NCBI GenBank assembly: GCA_947589625.1
Contig: CANQCM010000050.1
Coordinates: 1-7,088, forward strand
Length of the DNA stretch: 7,088 nt
Reading direction: 5' to 3'
Origin: an uncultured Alphaproteobacteria bacterium
Lineage (GTDB): Bacteria > Pseudomonadota > Alphaproteobacteria > Rs-D84
Shown one piece after another: positions 5,942 to 7,088 of this stretch (positions are counted from its first letter, which is position 1; each line of letters begins with the position of its first letter). The notes below the pieces were generated by a model. It searched no databases. It was not told where the DNA came from and saw only the letters and a list, made by a program, of their open reading frames with translations. The translations under genes were made by a program, and so were the position numbers.

Positions 5942-7075
5942 ATGAATAAAAATCCTTATGAAGTTTTAGGCGTTGCGCGCGATGCGTCTGATGCTGATAT
6001 TAAAAAAGCATATCATAAATTGGTTATGAAATATCACCCTGATAAAAATCCTGGGGATAAAAGTGCCGAAGAAAAATTCAAAGAAGTTAATAACGCTTTT
6101 GATATATTAAAAGACCCACAAAAGCGCGCGGCATACGACCGATTCGGTGATGCGGCGTTTGCAGGCGGAAATGGTGCGTCTGCAGGTGCAGGATTTGGTG
6201 GCAACCCATTTGGCAATGGCGCATTTCATTTTGATATGGGTGGTGGCGCCGGTATGGAAGATATCCTGCGCGAGGCTATGCGTGGTTTTGGCTTTGGCGG
6301 ATTTGAAGGCGGTGGTCGCGGTACCACATCTGGCGCACGGGCAGGGCGCGATTTACTGGACGAAGTTGTTATTGATTTACGTGATGCATATTTTGGTACA
6401 ACGCATACGGTAAAGTTTACCAGTAATATCACATGTGAAAAATGTAACGGCAATGGCACATCTGATGGCAAGCCTGCACCAAAGTGTGCGCGTTGTGGCG
6501 GTACAGGTTATGTACGCACAGGGTCTGGATTTTTCGCAATGGAAACACCGTGTCCAGAATGTAATGGTCTGGGACGCAAGATTGATAAAAAATGTTCTGA
6601 ATGCGATGGAACAGGGCGCATACGTAAAACGCGTACACTAGATGTAAAGATTCCTGCGGGTATCGAAGATGGTGCGCGGTTGCGTCTGGCAGGTCAAGGC
6701 GAGGCAGGTCAAAATGGTGGGCCTGCAGGCGATTTCTATCTGGATATACGCGTTCGCCCAGATAAAAGATTTGAACGCGTTGGTGCAGATTTAATTTCAC
6801 GAATTGAAATTCCATTTACGACACTTGCGCTGGGCGGTGAAATAGAAATAGAAACAATTGACGATAAAAAATTATCTGTGAAAGTTCCCGCCGGTACGCA
6901 AGTTGGTGCGCGTCTGCGTGTGCGTGGTCACGGTATGCCTGGTCGTCGCGTGGGCAGTTTTGGTGATTTGTATATAGAAGTTGCGGTTAATATTCCAACA
7001 AAATTGACAGATAAACAAAAGAAAGCATTGCAAGAATTTGCAGGTATAAAACCAGATAAAAAATCGTGGTTTTAA
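5942..7075 (+). CDS. dnaJ: Chaperone DnaJ (Hsp40, type I)
   Basis: DnaJ is the cytoplasmic co-chaperone that delivers unfolded proteins to DnaK and stimulates its ATPase. The 377-aa length is normal and all domains are present. The J domain (about 4-69) has YEVLGV and the essential HPD at 32-34. A Gly/Phe-rich linker follows (about 74-127). The zinc domain has four CxxCxGxG motifs at C165/C168, C182/C185, C204/C207 and C218/C221. The substrate-binding C-terminal domains run to about 352, ending in a dimerisation tail (KLTDKQKKALQEF). All eight zinc cysteines are intact, which separates it from CbpA-type proteins. It is not preceded by dnaK, contrary to the common dnaK-dnaJ order, and a strong terminator insulates it from the upstream gene, so it must use its own promoter. 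Only 13 bases follow the stop codon, so any downstream partner is out of view. Confidence 0.97.
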   Translation: MNKNPYEVLGVARDASDADIKKAYHKLVMKYHPDKNPGDKSAEEKFKEVNNAFDILKDPQKRAAYDRFGDAAFAGGNGASAGAGFGGNPFGNGAFHFDMGGGAGMEDILREAMRGFGFGGFEGGGRGTTSGARAGRDLLDEVVIDLRDAYFGTTHTVKFTSNITCEKCNGNGTSDGKPAPKCARCGGTGYVRTGSGFFAMETPCPECNGLGRKIDKKCSECDGTGRIRKTRTLDVKIPAGIEDGARLRLAGQGEAGQNGGPAGDFYLDIRVRPDKRFERVGADLISRIEIPFTTLALGGEIEIETIDDKKLSVKVPAGTQVGARLRVRGHGMPGRRVGSFGDLYIEVAVNIPTKLTDKQKKALQEFAGIKPDKKSWF

Positions 7076-7088
7076 TAAAAATAAAAAA

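Noticed and set aside
1..7088. Mobile element, CRISPR array, tRNA, rRNA or riboswitch
   Set aside because: I looked for terminal inverted repeats, regularly spaced direct repeats and conserved RNA cores and found none that could be supported.

Overview
The window reads as ordinary chromosomal DNA of an AT-rich, Gram-negative bacterium, most likely a host-associated alphaproteobacterium. The evidence is the alphaproteobacterial flavour of ParE (GTDDKAVHH near the N-terminus, a 'LMGKKPE.RF' tail), a type I DnaJ, a DnaA-family initiator and a secreted protein with a Sec signal peptide. The lineage is an inference from protein style. The gene order (no dnaN beside dnaA, no dnaK beside dnaJ, no gyrase genes) suggests a rearranged, fast-evolving genome.

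Layout. Positions 1-837 (+) hold the C-terminal part of a DnaA-family replication initiator, cut by the window edge at its Walker A motif. A 101-bp gap (838-938) carries a candidate promoter and two small dyads, then comes a 477-aa exported cysteine-rich protein (939-2372, +) of unknown function. It ends at a strong hairpin (2373-2404) that is also the 3' end of a converging minus-strand unit. Read in its own direction, that unit is parE (5134 to 3086), a previously unlisted 45-aa ORF overlapping the parE stop by one base (3086 to 2949), and a 159-aa protein of unknown function (2882 to 2403). Divergent from parE, a near-perfect sigma-70 promoter drives a 212-aa unrecognised protein (5185-5823, +) closed by a textbook rho-independent terminator (5844-5870). 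A complete dnaJ (5942-7075, +) follows with its own promoter region.

Functionally the recognisable genes are housekeeping: initiation (DnaA), decatenation (ParE) and protein folding (DnaJ). I see no mobile element, CRISPR array, tRNA or rRNA, and no cluster that looks like a defence or biosynthetic system. The points most worth a second look are the DnaA copy, which has lost the residues aligned with the arginine finger and the sensor II arginine; the duplicated six-cysteine modules and distinctive C-terminal tail of the secreted protein; and the small ORF coupled to parE.
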